DNA of 55,808 bases from Bacteroidota bacterium (GTDB lineage: Bacteria > Bacteroidota > Ignavibacteria > Kapaibacteriales > UBA961), in NCBI GenBank assembly GCA_018266765.1, contig JAFDZU010000085.1, positions 1 through 55,808 of the forward strand. Direction: 5' to 3'. The notes under the pieces were generated by a model, which saw only the letters and a program-made list of their open reading frames with translations, ran no database searches and was not told the origin of the DNA. A program made the translations under genes and the position numbers. Below, one piece after another: positions 9,056 to 17,475 of the stretch (position 1 is the first letter of the stretch; each line of letters starts with the position of its first letter).

Positions 9056-11236
9056 TTACTTACGATTATCTGTTTCGATGATAATTCTTACTGCTCGGTT
9101 ATAATTTCGACCTTCGGGAGATTCATTGGAATATTGATTAGATATACCTTCACCTCGAACTTCAACGACAGATTCCTTAGGCAATAAGGATGCAATTCCT
9201 TCAGCACGTTTTTGAGCAAGTTGTTGATTATATTCTTTTGTACCAATATTATCCGTAAATCCGATTACTCGTACTTTAGAATTGGCTGTAATATTTTTTT
9301 TCACTTCTTCTATCATAGCATTGTTTGCAGGAGTAAGTCCTGTGCTATTAATATCATAGAGAATTATATCGTAGATTTGGGAGAATTTATCCGGCTTTCC
9401 GGCACGTTCTTTCTCTTCTGGAGTAACTTGTTTTACTTTTAAGTTCAGTGTAGTTGCACTACGAGGAATTACACCTTTAGCATTAGAAACCACAAAGTCA
9501 TAGTAAATATCGCCTTGCGAAAGTGGCACGGCTGAAATGTTCTTCCAAGAAATATCAAAACGAATAGGCACTGCATCAGCGAAATTTTCTTTTTTGATAT
9601 ATAATTGAGAATTCTTCCCGTCCGCTGATTGTTTTACTTCAAAATATCCACCGGTTAGTTTATACGGTGACTTAACTGTAGAAAAATAGGAGATGCTTTC
9701 AGGTGCTACTTCTCTATCAATATCTATTGTAGAAATTGGAGCGAAAATAGCGGGATTATTGGATGATAATTCCACCCGACGATTTTCTTGTCGTGCTTTT
9801 TCATCAGTTGTAGATCCGTTTATTGTAGCCGGGTTAGAGGGCAAATCCCCCGAAAAAATCACGATCCGTTCATCGGGAATTTTCCAAGTGTCTTGCAGGT
9901 ATTTTTTCACGATTAAAGTACGGTCAGCAGCAATATCTTTACCGTTACTTTCTACTCCGTCGTGGTATCCTGCAATAGTGAGGATAGCATCAGGATTTTC
10001 GGTCAGTCTTTTGCCGACAATGTTGAGAATATCATTATAAAGGGCAAGTGGTTTGGATTTGAGGCGTTCTACTGTTTTTTCAATTTTATATTGGTCACGT
10101 AATGTTGGGTCAATAAAAGAATACACATCTGAAATATCAGAAGCGGAAGAAAAATAAAACAGATACGGCAATATCGGTTTCATAATAGTTTTACGAAATT
10201 GCTGAACTGTTATTTCTAATTCTGGAAATTTCTTAACTTCGCCATTAGAAAATTTGCCGATAACGCTATCAATTTCTGCATACGTTACCGTAGAAATACA
10301 CTCACATTTTTTCGTAATCGCGTTTAACTTTAACTGTTGGTCATCTTTACAAATTAATTCCGGCAAACAATCATTTGCTTCGAGATTCGCTATGTAGCAC
10401 TCAGGACATTTATTTTCAGCAAAAACAGTTGGAGTTGGAGAATATTTAAGTGAAATCCCTGCATAGAATCCACTTCTACGCCAAGATCCATCATCTTTCA
10501 ATGCGCCGGATAATTGTGTAATTCCAATTGTGTAAAACACTTCAGGAGTAATAAGAGTTGAGCCGTTTAGATTACCCGCAATCTCATAACTTAATCCCGC
10601 AATACCGGATAATTGAAACGAATGTAAACCTGGAATATCTCCTGAACTGCTGTTCCTTTGTTTCGATAATTTGCCGGTCGAATCATTATAAAAATAAGCG
10701 TTAGAAGGACTTACTACATTCTCACTTTGGTTGTAAGAACTGTAGAATAAATAGCTTGACTGTAATCCGGCATGAGCCGATAACCTATACGTAAGGTGAT
10801 AACTCGGCATGAGTGAAACAAAAGCTCCTGCTACTTTAGAGGATATTGAATAATCAAAAGCACCTTTTACTCCTTGATTACCACTAAGGTTATTGTTGAA
10901 TATCGTTTCGTGCTGTTGAGTAAGAGTTCCTGAATGAAACTGCATTCCAAGCCGTATATCCCAGAACCAATTGGGATTTACACTTGAAAGTGGAAATTCT
11001 AACAATCCACCGATTGCCATTCCAAAACCAAGTTGTGATTGCTTATCACTAAAATTATCTGGACAGCAGAATGCTATATCATTAAATTTAGCAAAATTTG
11101 CATGATGTAAGTCTATACCACCATTCAAAAAAGTGCCATACCTCAGAAACTGTAACGTATCTGTTTTTTTATCACTTTGAGCAGTTGAATTTTGAAAGGC
11201 ACATACGAACACAACTAAGAGTAAACAATATTTCAT
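9056..11236 (-). CDS. Outer-membrane barrel with two OmpA-like modules (726 aa)
   Basis: Two ATGs lie 6 nt apart. I chose the inner one at 11236 because AAAGGA sits six bases upstream of it, whereas it abuts the outer ATG. The signal peptide spans about residues 1-20. Residues about 25-270 look like an outer-membrane beta barrel. A Cys-rich stretch (CPECYIANLEANDCLPELIC) follows. A first OmpA-like module covers about 360-490 (LYNDILNIVGKRL, ENRRVELSSN), an Ig-like linker about 500-610, and a canonical C-terminal OmpA domain about 620-724 (VRVIGFTDNIG, then QQLAQKRAEGIASLL and NRAVRIIIET). OmpA domains bind peptidoglycan, so the protein probably tethers the outer membrane to the wall. It shares both OmpA modules and the linker arrangement with the preceding gene, 13 nt upstream, so the two look like a duplicated pair in one operon. 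Confidence 0.85.
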   Translation of the reverse strand: MKYCLLLVVFVCAFQNSTAQSDKKTDTLQFLRYGTFLNGGIDLHHANFAKFNDIAFCCPDNFSDKQSQLGFGMAIGGLLEFPLSSVNPNWFWDIRLGMQFHSGTLTQQHETIFNNNLSGNQGVKGAFDYSISSKVAGAFVSLMPSYHLTYRLSAHAGLQSSYLFYSSYNQSENVVSPSNAYFYNDSTGKLSKQRNSSSGDIPGLHSFQLSGIAGLSYEIAGNLNGSTLITPEVFYTIGITQLSGALKDDGSWRRSGFYAGISLKYSPTPTVFAENKCPECYIANLEANDCLPELICKDDQQLKLNAITKKCECISTVTYAEIDSVIGKFSNGEVKKFPELEITVQQFRKTIMKPILPYLFYFSSASDISDVYSFIDPTLRDQYKIEKTVERLKSKPLALYNDILNIVGKRLTENPDAILTIAGYHDGVESNGKDIAADRTLIVKKYLQDTWKIPDERIVIFSGDLPSNPATINGSTTDEKARQENRRVELSSNNPAIFAPISTIDIDREVAPESISYFSTVKSPYKLTGGYFEVKQSADGKNSQLYIKKENFADAVPIRFDISWKNISAVPLSQGDIYYDFVVSNAKGVIPRSATTLNLKVKQVTPEEKERAGKPDKFSQIYDIILYDINSTGLTPANNAMIEEVKKNITANSKVRVIGFTDNIGTKEYNQQLAQKRAEGIASLLPKESVVEVRGEGISNQYSNESPEGRNYNRAVRIIIETDNRK

Positions 11237-11249
11237 AAGCATTCCTTTT

Positions 11250-12557
11250 TTATCTGTTGCTGATAGAATTTTCTATTTCAATTTGCACCGTTCGGCAATA
11301 CATTCTTGATTCCGGTGTTTTCCATTCATCCTTGAATAAATCTTTTTCGCCGTTCCCGACCGACCGAATATGATCCGGTTTTATTATCTGATTGTATCTC
11401 TGCATGAGGTAGCCGGTAATACTTTCTGCACGTGCAACTGAACGTAAGCGATTACGTTCGTCATCACCAATTTCATCGGCAAAACCGCTCACTGTTACTT
11501 TTGATGATGGCAACAGCCGACCATTTTCGTAAATAATTTCAACAATACGTTTATGATAATCAGTTAAATCATTAGAAGCAAAATCAAACAGAATTAAGTT
11601 AAACCTATGCAATTCTTTACCTGCAATTTTAAGTGTTTTTTTCTTAAATAATGTTTGTTGTTCTACTTGGATATTGCCAACATTACTTGTTTGTTGGCGG
11701 TTAGTATTATCTGTTGTAAAAAGGCGGAATTCGATTTGTTGTTCGTTTTTTGGTTGATGGTCGGTGTCTTCTTCTATATTCCATAGATAGTTTGGAGGCA
11801 ATAATGTCCCCTCTCGGCTGTATAAAATACTGTCTTCGGTAAATTGCCATGCTTTGATAGAATGACGAACGATTTGCTCTCGTTTGGGGTATTCTAATTG
11901 AAATTCAATCATTGGTGGTGTCATCCGAATTTGAATATCGCGAATTTCGACAGGATGAATAATTCTCCAATCTGCAACTAGTTCAACTCTTCGATTTTCA
12001 GCATTTGACTGTTCGGTATATTCCAATTGTGCAGTAATTGAAGGTTTTTCCGGTAAAGTTCGAGCTATGATTGGTAAACGAGCTGTATCAATTAACCAAA
12101 CAGAAATAAAGTATTCTTGAATTGTCTTTGCACGTATAAATCCAAGGGTATCAAGCTCAATTCCATCAGTACATCCTATGATTTGCATCGTATCATTCGG
12201 ATTCTCCTTCAGGCGTTTCCCTACAATATTTAAGATATATCTATAAGCAAACAGCGGCGTCATTGTTTGCACTAAATTATTTTCATTAAAATACTTAGCT
12301 TCATTTGGTGTAAGCTTTTTATATCGTCCGAGCTGAAGGTCTCCTTGGTCTTTTTCAAAGAAAATATATGGCAAAAGAGGTAGGAGCGTGATTGCCTCGA
12401 CTTCTTCGCGAAGAATTGTTATGACGGGTTCTCTATTACCTTTATCATCAATTCCAACAGCAGAAATAGTTGGTTCACCCACACTTTGAGAATATGATGA
12501 TTGGCAAAGTAGCATCAATAATACAATAAAGCAAAAATATGTAGCAAATTTTCTCAT
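11250..12557 (-). CDS. OmpA-family protein with two OmpA-like modules, no barrel (435 aa)
   Basis: The signal peptide is residues 1-23 (ending SYSQ). There is no room for a beta barrel. A first OmpA-like module begins almost at once (about 55-195: LLPYIFFEKDQGDL, then YILNIVGKRLKENP and ENRRVELVAD). A beta-rich linker follows (about 200-310), then a C-terminal OmpA domain (about 315-430: NLILFDFASNDLT, VTVSGFADEIGDDERN, ARAESITGYL, CRTVQIEIEN). The phrase ILNIVGKRL is identical in the neighbouring 9056-11236 protein and the second module matches in order, which points to a tandem duplication followed by loss or gain of the barrel. It is probably a periplasmic peptidoglycan-binding protein. 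It starts 27 nt after the caspase gene. Confidence 0.8.
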   Translation of the reverse strand: MRKFATYFCFIVLLMLLCQSSYSQSVGEPTISAVGIDDKGNREPVITILREEVEAITLLPLLPYIFFEKDQGDLQLGRYKKLTPNEAKYFNENNLVQTMTPLFAYRYILNIVGKRLKENPNDTMQIIGCTDGIELDTLGFIRAKTIQEYFISVWLIDTARLPIIARTLPEKPSITAQLEYTEQSNAENRRVELVADWRIIHPVEIRDIQIRMTPPMIEFQLEYPKREQIVRHSIKAWQFTEDSILYSREGTLLPPNYLWNIEEDTDHQPKNEQQIEFRLFTTDNTNRQQTSNVGNIQVEQQTLFKKKTLKIAGKELHRFNLILFDFASNDLTDYHKRIVEIIYENGRLLPSSKVTVSGFADEIGDDERNRLRSVARAESITGYLMQRYNQIIKPDHIRSVGNGEKDLFKDEWKTPESRMYCRTVQIEIENSISNR

Positions 12558-12584
12558 AGTTCCTATCTGATTAAATTCATTGAT

Positions 12585-15500
12585 TTAATTTTTCTTTTGA
12601 GTTACAACAAATCCCTCCGAGTCGAATGAACGAAAAATTGGTGTTTGATTTTGAATGTTATTATCGTTCATTATTTTTTTTATTCGTTTCCCAATGTAAT
12701 CTTGAAGAGTAAACAACGACACTTGAGCATCATAATTTGATGCTGCACGCCCTGATAAACCTTCCAAAAGTGCTACTGTAAATAATCCATGCTGTAACTT
12801 GTCATTTTCACGTGCTTGTTGGGATAACAACGCAGAGGACATTAGATAAACCCCCGCATTTCTATTGAGCTGGTATAATACTTTAGAAGCACCGGATTGT
12901 TCATCGAACGAAGCTGTTACTGAACCCGCATGGCAAGCATCAAGTATTATAGCTTTTTTCTCACACCGAACAAGGCCAAACTTCGTTTGAATAGTGTGTA
13001 CTGAAATTCCTTTTTCTTCAATAATTTGTCGGTCGGCAATAGATTCAACATCTTGAGTTACTAAGTAGAATTCCTCTTCTGAATTTTTAACGGCTAAAGA
13101 ACCGTGACCAGCATAATAAAATATAAATCTGTCCGTTGGTTTAATCTTTCCTGCAATTTCATCAAATGTTTCTGTTATAGTACGATAGGTTGCTTTTTCA
13201 TCAAAAATGGGATAGATTTGTACATCTTTATATTCACTTGTACTGAGATTTTCTTTTATTGCCGAACATACACTTTCGGCATCATTTCTGGCATATTTCA
13301 GTGTGTATTTTGAATTTTTGTATTTGCTAATACCAATTGCGAGAACATATAAGGTTGGTTTAGATTCTGATTGAATTTCGTTATAGATACTGACTGTGTC
13401 GAATCCACGAATTCCTGTTGCAGAAGCTCCTTCTACTCTTATAAAATTTTTCCCCGAAACCAATGTAACAGGAATTGTCATCAAGCCATGAAGTTCTTTT
13501 TGTGGAATGGTTGTGTCAATCGTTCCATTATTCGTTATTCGTAATTCTTCAATTCCCGAAGTACCTGTATGTAGTTCAACCGTAACATTAATTTCATTTT
13601 TCTTTATACTTTTCACTGTCAAAGGTGAAAGAATAGTTATCGAAGGCGGTATGTTTTCAAGTAATTTAGCAATGTCATTCCTATTTTTTACGGGTGTTTT
13701 ACTTGCTCTGCCTACTACTTCTGCTAATATTCCAGGTTTTTCAAGAATTGAAATGTAGTTTTCTAAAGGCATAGAACGGTTTTGGCTTACAATATTCATG
13801 TATGAAATACCAGTGGTAGAAGCATCAAATAAACCATCATTTGAGACAGCCACCCAGCCGTCAGGAGCAACTGAAACTAATTTCATTACCGGTTCAAAAC
13901 TCTTTAATGAAGAAACAATACAAGTTCCGTCATTACCAACACTTGCTACAAACTCATTATTAGGAAACAGAGCAAAATCCTGAACTTCTGAAGCATGATC
14001 ATATGATTCATTGACTGTTATTAAATCTTCACTTAATTGGCGTAAAGAATTGTCTCTGCTACTACTAAATAAATTATTTTCCATCCATGCTAAACGATTC
14101 ACTTTATCTCGGTGTACTGTTATTTTAGTTTCAGAATAACCACCCTTTTCAGTTTTCTTAAAAATACTAATACTTCCATCTTTATACCCCACAGCAATTT
14201 TATGATTTGTCGGATGAACAGCGCATGAAGTCAGAATTCCGGCCTGAATTCGAATGCTATCTTTTTGTTTCATCGTTAAAACATTCCAAATTCTGATAAT
14301 GCCTTTTTCAATCGTAATACAATCATCCTTAATTATACTGATACCAAGTTGTGGCTGACTAAGTTTGAGTGAAGTAATTTGTTGACGCGTTTTTGCATCC
14401 CACATAATCAACGAGCCATTTGAATGGCTTGAAATAAAATTATCAGTACCGGGAATAAACGAAAGAGCTTCTACTGCCGAAAGATTAGTTCCAAAAGCAT
14501 AAATTGAATCTTGAAACAACATAAGAAGTGAACTATTTGCAGTACCTTTTCCAATTAAAAGTCGGTCTCCTTTGTCATTATACGAAAGATGATATTGCGC
14601 ACCACTTTTATCAGGTAATGGATATAAAGTAGCGGCTCCGTTAGAAAGATTCCATACCCATAAATTATAATCCTGATTCAAGGTTGCAATTGTATTAGAA
14701 CTAACAGCAACTGCACGCTCAATACTGCTTGTAGCATTTGGAGTCGGGATTTCATCCATTGTAGATTTATTTAGCCAGCTTAATCTACCGAGACGATTAC
14801 CTACGACGATTATACCATTTTCAATTGATAATGAACTTGTTGCATTTATTCCGTCTTTTGCGTTTCCTCTTCGAGATAGCGCATCTGCCCATTTCAGTTT
14901 TCCTTGCGTGGTTTCGAGAGTAATAATATTATTTTCAGGATTGAACGAAGCAGTACTTACTTTTTCTGATGAAGATACCAAAGGCCAAGTTTCTTTTGAA
15001 GGAGTTGCTGTGGTGATATTAAAAGTTCCTACTTTCCCGAGTTCATCTATCCAAACTAATGTCTCATCATTTAACTTACCTAATGTTAATATTTTTGAAG
15101 AAGTAAGCGAGATAAGTTTTGGAGTTGAATTAGTAGTAATATCTATAATAGCAAGTTCGCCGCTTGTTGTAGCACATGCGATATATCTCCAACTATTAAA
15201 CGAAAGCATGAAAGAAACATCACCCTTAGAATGAAGTTGCAGTTGCTTTACTTCAACCAAATTTTTGGTTGCATCAAAAAATCGTATTGATTTTTCGCCT
15301 TCGAGTGCCACGGCAATTGAATTCTGCGTTGGGTCGTCGCTGTAGGTTATGGCAACAATTTTTTCACCAACGATGAGTTGGTCATCTTTTTTGCCCGATA
15401 GCAAATCCCAAAGGATTAATTTTCCGTCTTTGCCGCCACTGATAAGTTTTCGACCTTCAGGTTGAATTGACACCGCAGTTACATTGTCAGTATGCCCGTA

Positions 15501-15782
15501 AAGGATATGAACTAATCTTCCAAATTCCTGACCTGCGGTTCCACTCCATACTCGAATAAAATTATCATTACTCGCACTAATTACTTGTTTGGTAGTTGTT
15601 GAATAAAGGATAGAATTGATGCGGGCTGTATGGTCGGTTTGAACCACAACTTTGAAGTCATCGGGTGGTGGTGATGCTTGAAGTGTATAAATCGAACAGA
15701 TGAATAGAAACAACAACTTAGTAATAACTCGTTGAAACAGAATAAGAATACCATATTTGGTTATTATGTTTATTAAATTCAT
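12585..15782 (-). CDS. Exported WD40-repeat/caspase-like protein (1065 aa)
   Basis: The N-terminus has a hydrophobic signal-like segment (about 11-36, ending TLQAS), so the protein is predicted to be exported. Residues about 45-690 are WD40-type repeats (for example 'LYGHTDNVTAVSIQPEGRKLISGGKDGKLILWDL'-like blades), probably two propellers. An Ig-like spacer (about 715-800) is followed by a caspase/peptidase C14 domain (about 805-1060: LYVLAIGISKYKN start). The His-Cys dyad is intact: His893 in FYYAGHGS and Cys950 in LDACHAGS. Bacterial WD40-caspases of this family are usually cytoplasmic; the leader here is notable. It heads a seven-gene minus-strand series, with a candidate promoter at 15862-15894. 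Substrate and activation trigger are unknown. Proteolysis of envelope proteins is an inference from location and intact active-site residues. Confidence 0.85.
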   Translation of the reverse strand: MNLINIITKYGILILFQRVITKLLFLFICSIYTLQASPPPDDFKVVVQTDHTARINSILYSTTTKQVISASNDNFIRVWSGTAGQEFGRLVHILYGHTDNVTAVSIQPEGRKLISGGKDGKLILWDLLSGKKDDQLIVGEKIVAITYSDDPTQNSIAVALEGEKSIRFFDATKNLVEVKQLQLHSKGDVSFMLSFNSWRYIACATTSGELAIIDITTNSTPKLISLTSSKILTLGKLNDETLVWIDELGKVGTFNITTATPSKETWPLVSSSEKVSTASFNPENNIITLETTQGKLKWADALSRRGNAKDGINATSSLSIENGIIVVGNRLGRLSWLNKSTMDEIPTPNATSSIERAVAVSSNTIATLNQDYNLWVWNLSNGAATLYPLPDKSGAQYHLSYNDKGDRLLIGKGTANSSLLMLFQDSIYAFGTNLSAVEALSFIPGTDNFISSHSNGSLIMWDAKTRQQITSLKLSQPQLGISIIKDDCITIEKGIIRIWNVLTMKQKDSIRIQAGILTSCAVHPTNHKIAVGYKDGSISIFKKTEKGGYSETKITVHRDKVNRLAWMENNLFSSSRDNSLRQLSEDLITVNESYDHASEVQDFALFPNNEFVASVGNDGTCIVSSLKSFEPVMKLVSVAPDGWVAVSNDGLFDASTTGISYMNIVSQNRSMPLENYISILEKPGILAEVVGRASKTPVKNRNDIAKLLENIPPSITILSPLTVKSIKKNEINVTVELHTGTSGIEELRITNNGTIDTTIPQKELHGLMTIPVTLVSGKNFIRVEGASATGIRGFDTVSIYNEIQSESKPTLYVLAIGISKYKNSKYTLKYARNDAESVCSAIKENLSTSEYKDVQIYPIFDEKATYRTITETFDEIAGKIKPTDRFIFYYAGHGSLAVKNSEEEFYLVTQDVESIADRQIIEEKGISVHTIQTKFGLVRCEKKAIILDACHAGSVTASFDEQSGASKVLYQLNRNAGVYLMSSALLSQQARENDKLQHGLFTVALLEGLSGRAASNYDAQVSLFTLQDYIGKRIKKIMNDNNIQNQTPIFRSFDSEGFVVTQKKN

Positions 15783-15861
15783 TGTTCTGCTTATCGATTG
15801 AGAATTATTATAGAAATATCTTAAACATCATCCTTTGTCTTATAGCATTTGACAATATACA

Positions 15862-15894
15862 CAATATTAATTTGAAAACCATTTTTTCTACAAT
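15862..15894 (-). promoter_or_regulatory. Candidate Bacteroidota-type promoter of the caspase-OmpA-CHASE2 operon
   Basis: On the minus strand ATTG, a 21-nt spacer and TAATATTG match the TTG/TAnnTTTG pattern seen before other genes here, with one mismatch in the -7 box. Transcription would start about 70 nt before the ATG at 15782. The 127-nt gap also holds a weak inverted repeat (TTGTC...GACAA) near 15835-15855. Confidence 0.35.
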
Positions 15895-15909
15895 AAAATT
15901 ACTTTGATT

Positions 15910-17349
15910 CTATAACTGCTTCAAACTAAGCTGTGCAATAGATTCAACATGATACGTATGAGGAAACATATCTACAGGTTGAACCTTTTGTATTTCATAC
16001 TTTTCAGCAAGTAAAGCACAGTCTCGAGCTTGGGTGGAAGGATTACAGCTAACATACACAAGTCGAGACGGAGCAACTTCTAAAATATGTGATAATAACG
16101 TTTGATGAACTCCTGCTCGAGGTGGGTCAATAATTATAACATCAGGCGGTGGAAGCGTTTGTAATAAACTTAGTGCCGCCGGTTTATGAAGGTCTTCAGA
16201 AAAGAACTGAACAGTAGATATGCTATTTCTCTCGGCGTTAGCTCTGGCATCTGCGATTGATCCTTCGGAAAGTTCCACTCCAAAAGAGCTTGATACAAGT
16301 TTCGAAGCTGGCAATGTGATTGAACCCGTTCCACAATATAAATCCCACAATGTTTCGTGTCGTGAAAGTTGTGTGGCATTGAGAATTGAGCTTAAAAATT
16401 GTTCTAATTGCCATGGATTTGTTTGAAAAAATGAAAAAGGAGAAATCCTAAATTCAACATCCAATACGCATTCAGTGATGAATCCGCTCCCTTTAATTGT
16501 GCGCGGTTCGCCGACTGCCACAGGTGACGTTGTTCGATTGATTGCATGAATTAAAGTTGTTACTTCGGGAAATAACACAGAAAATTCTTGCTCTATCCAT
16601 TGTATCATGTGTTCATCAGCTTGAGTTGTAGGCGGGCTTGTCAGCAGTACAACCATGATCTCATTGGTAGCAGTTGTATTGCGAATTATGACATTACGCA
16701 AAAAACCGAAATGTTGGCGTGCATTATACGCCGATACACCCAATGAAAGTGCTTGCTTGCGAATTTCATCCAAAACTCGACCGCTAATCTCATGAGCAAT
16801 ATAACAATTATCTACATCTAATACTTTGTCGAACCTTCCCGGAATATGAAGTCCAAGTGCAAAATGTTTATGCATTTGTTCTTCACTTTCTGACATTTCA
16901 GCATCCGTCAGCCACCGTGAAGCACCAAAGGAAAATTCCATTTTATTACGGTAATGAAGAGTTCTCGGAGAAGCAAGTGTTTCGGTTAGTTCTCCAATTG
17001 GAATTTTCCCGATTCTTTCAAAACAATCAGCTACATGTTGCCTTTTCCATCGAAGTTGCTCAGTTATTGGTAAGTTCTGCCAAGAACACCCACCGCATAC
17101 ACCAAAATGACTACAAACAGGAATTTGACGCAGTGGAGATGGAGTAATAATTTCTTTTATTCGTGCTTCAGCAAAGTTTGACTTTTTTGATATAATCTCT
17201 GCAAGTATAACATCACCCGGAACTGCTTTTTTTACAAAATGGACAATATTTTCGTGGCGAGCTATGGCAACACCTTCAAAACCGATGGATTCAATTGTCA
17301 ATTCAACTATTTCGTTTACTCTATTTTTGCGAAATGATCTTCTGGACAT
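15910..17349 (-). CDS. rlmD: 23S rRNA (uracil-5)-methyltransferase, RlmD/RumA type (479 aa)
   Basis: The enzyme transfers a methyl group from SAM to C5 of a uracil in 23S rRNA. A TRAM domain occupies about residues 10-65. The [4Fe-4S] cluster cysteines follow (Cys79, Cys85, Cys88 in CSHFGVCGGC, with a further Cys in DNCYIAH). The SAM-binding motif is LWDLYCGTGSITLPASK (about 335-350), then IIIDPPRAGVHQ, and the catalytic Cys is in YVSCNPSTQARDC. The length is normal for the family. The start at the ATG after GAGAAA is supported by the basic N-terminus typical of TRAM methyltransferases. TrmA/RlmC/RlmD cannot be told apart with certainty from motifs alone, but the Fe-S cluster excludes TrmA. 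It is divergent from the amidase gene; the 126-nt gap between them contains no confident promoter. Confidence 0.88.
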   Translation of the reverse strand: MSRRSFRKNRVNEIVELTIESIGFEGVAIARHENIVHFVKKAVPGDVILAEIISKKSNFAEARIKEIITPSPLRQIPVCSHFGVCGGCSWQNLPITEQLRWKRQHVADCFERIGKIPIGELTETLASPRTLHYRNKMEFSFGASRWLTDAEMSESEEQMHKHFALGLHIPGRFDKVLDVDNCYIAHEISGRVLDEIRKQALSLGVSAYNARQHFGFLRNVIIRNTTATNEIMVVLLTSPPTTQADEHMIQWIEQEFSVLFPEVTTLIHAINRTTSPVAVGEPRTIKGSGFITECVLDVEFRISPFSFFQTNPWQLEQFLSSILNATQLSRHETLWDLYCGTGSITLPASKLVSSSFGVELSEGSIADARANAERNSISTVQFFSEDLHKPAALSLLQTLPPPDVIIIDPPRAGVHQTLLSHILEVAPSRLVYVSCNPSTQARDCALLAEKYEIQKVQPVDMFPHTYHVESIAQLSLKQL

Positions 17350-17475
17350 ACATTTTCTCTGTTATTTTCAAAAAATTTATCAAAAATACGGGTAAAACAC
17401 TTGAAAAATGGTAATTTTGCTTACTATTCAAAAAAAACAGTATTAGACACTAACTCATAAATCCTCTTCTCAAGT

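Noticed and set aside
17412-17419. TAATTTTG before the amidase gene as a promoter
   Set aside because: No TTG lies 19-21 nt upstream, unlike the other promoters in the window. The matching TATTTTTG on the minus strand for rlmD fails the same test.
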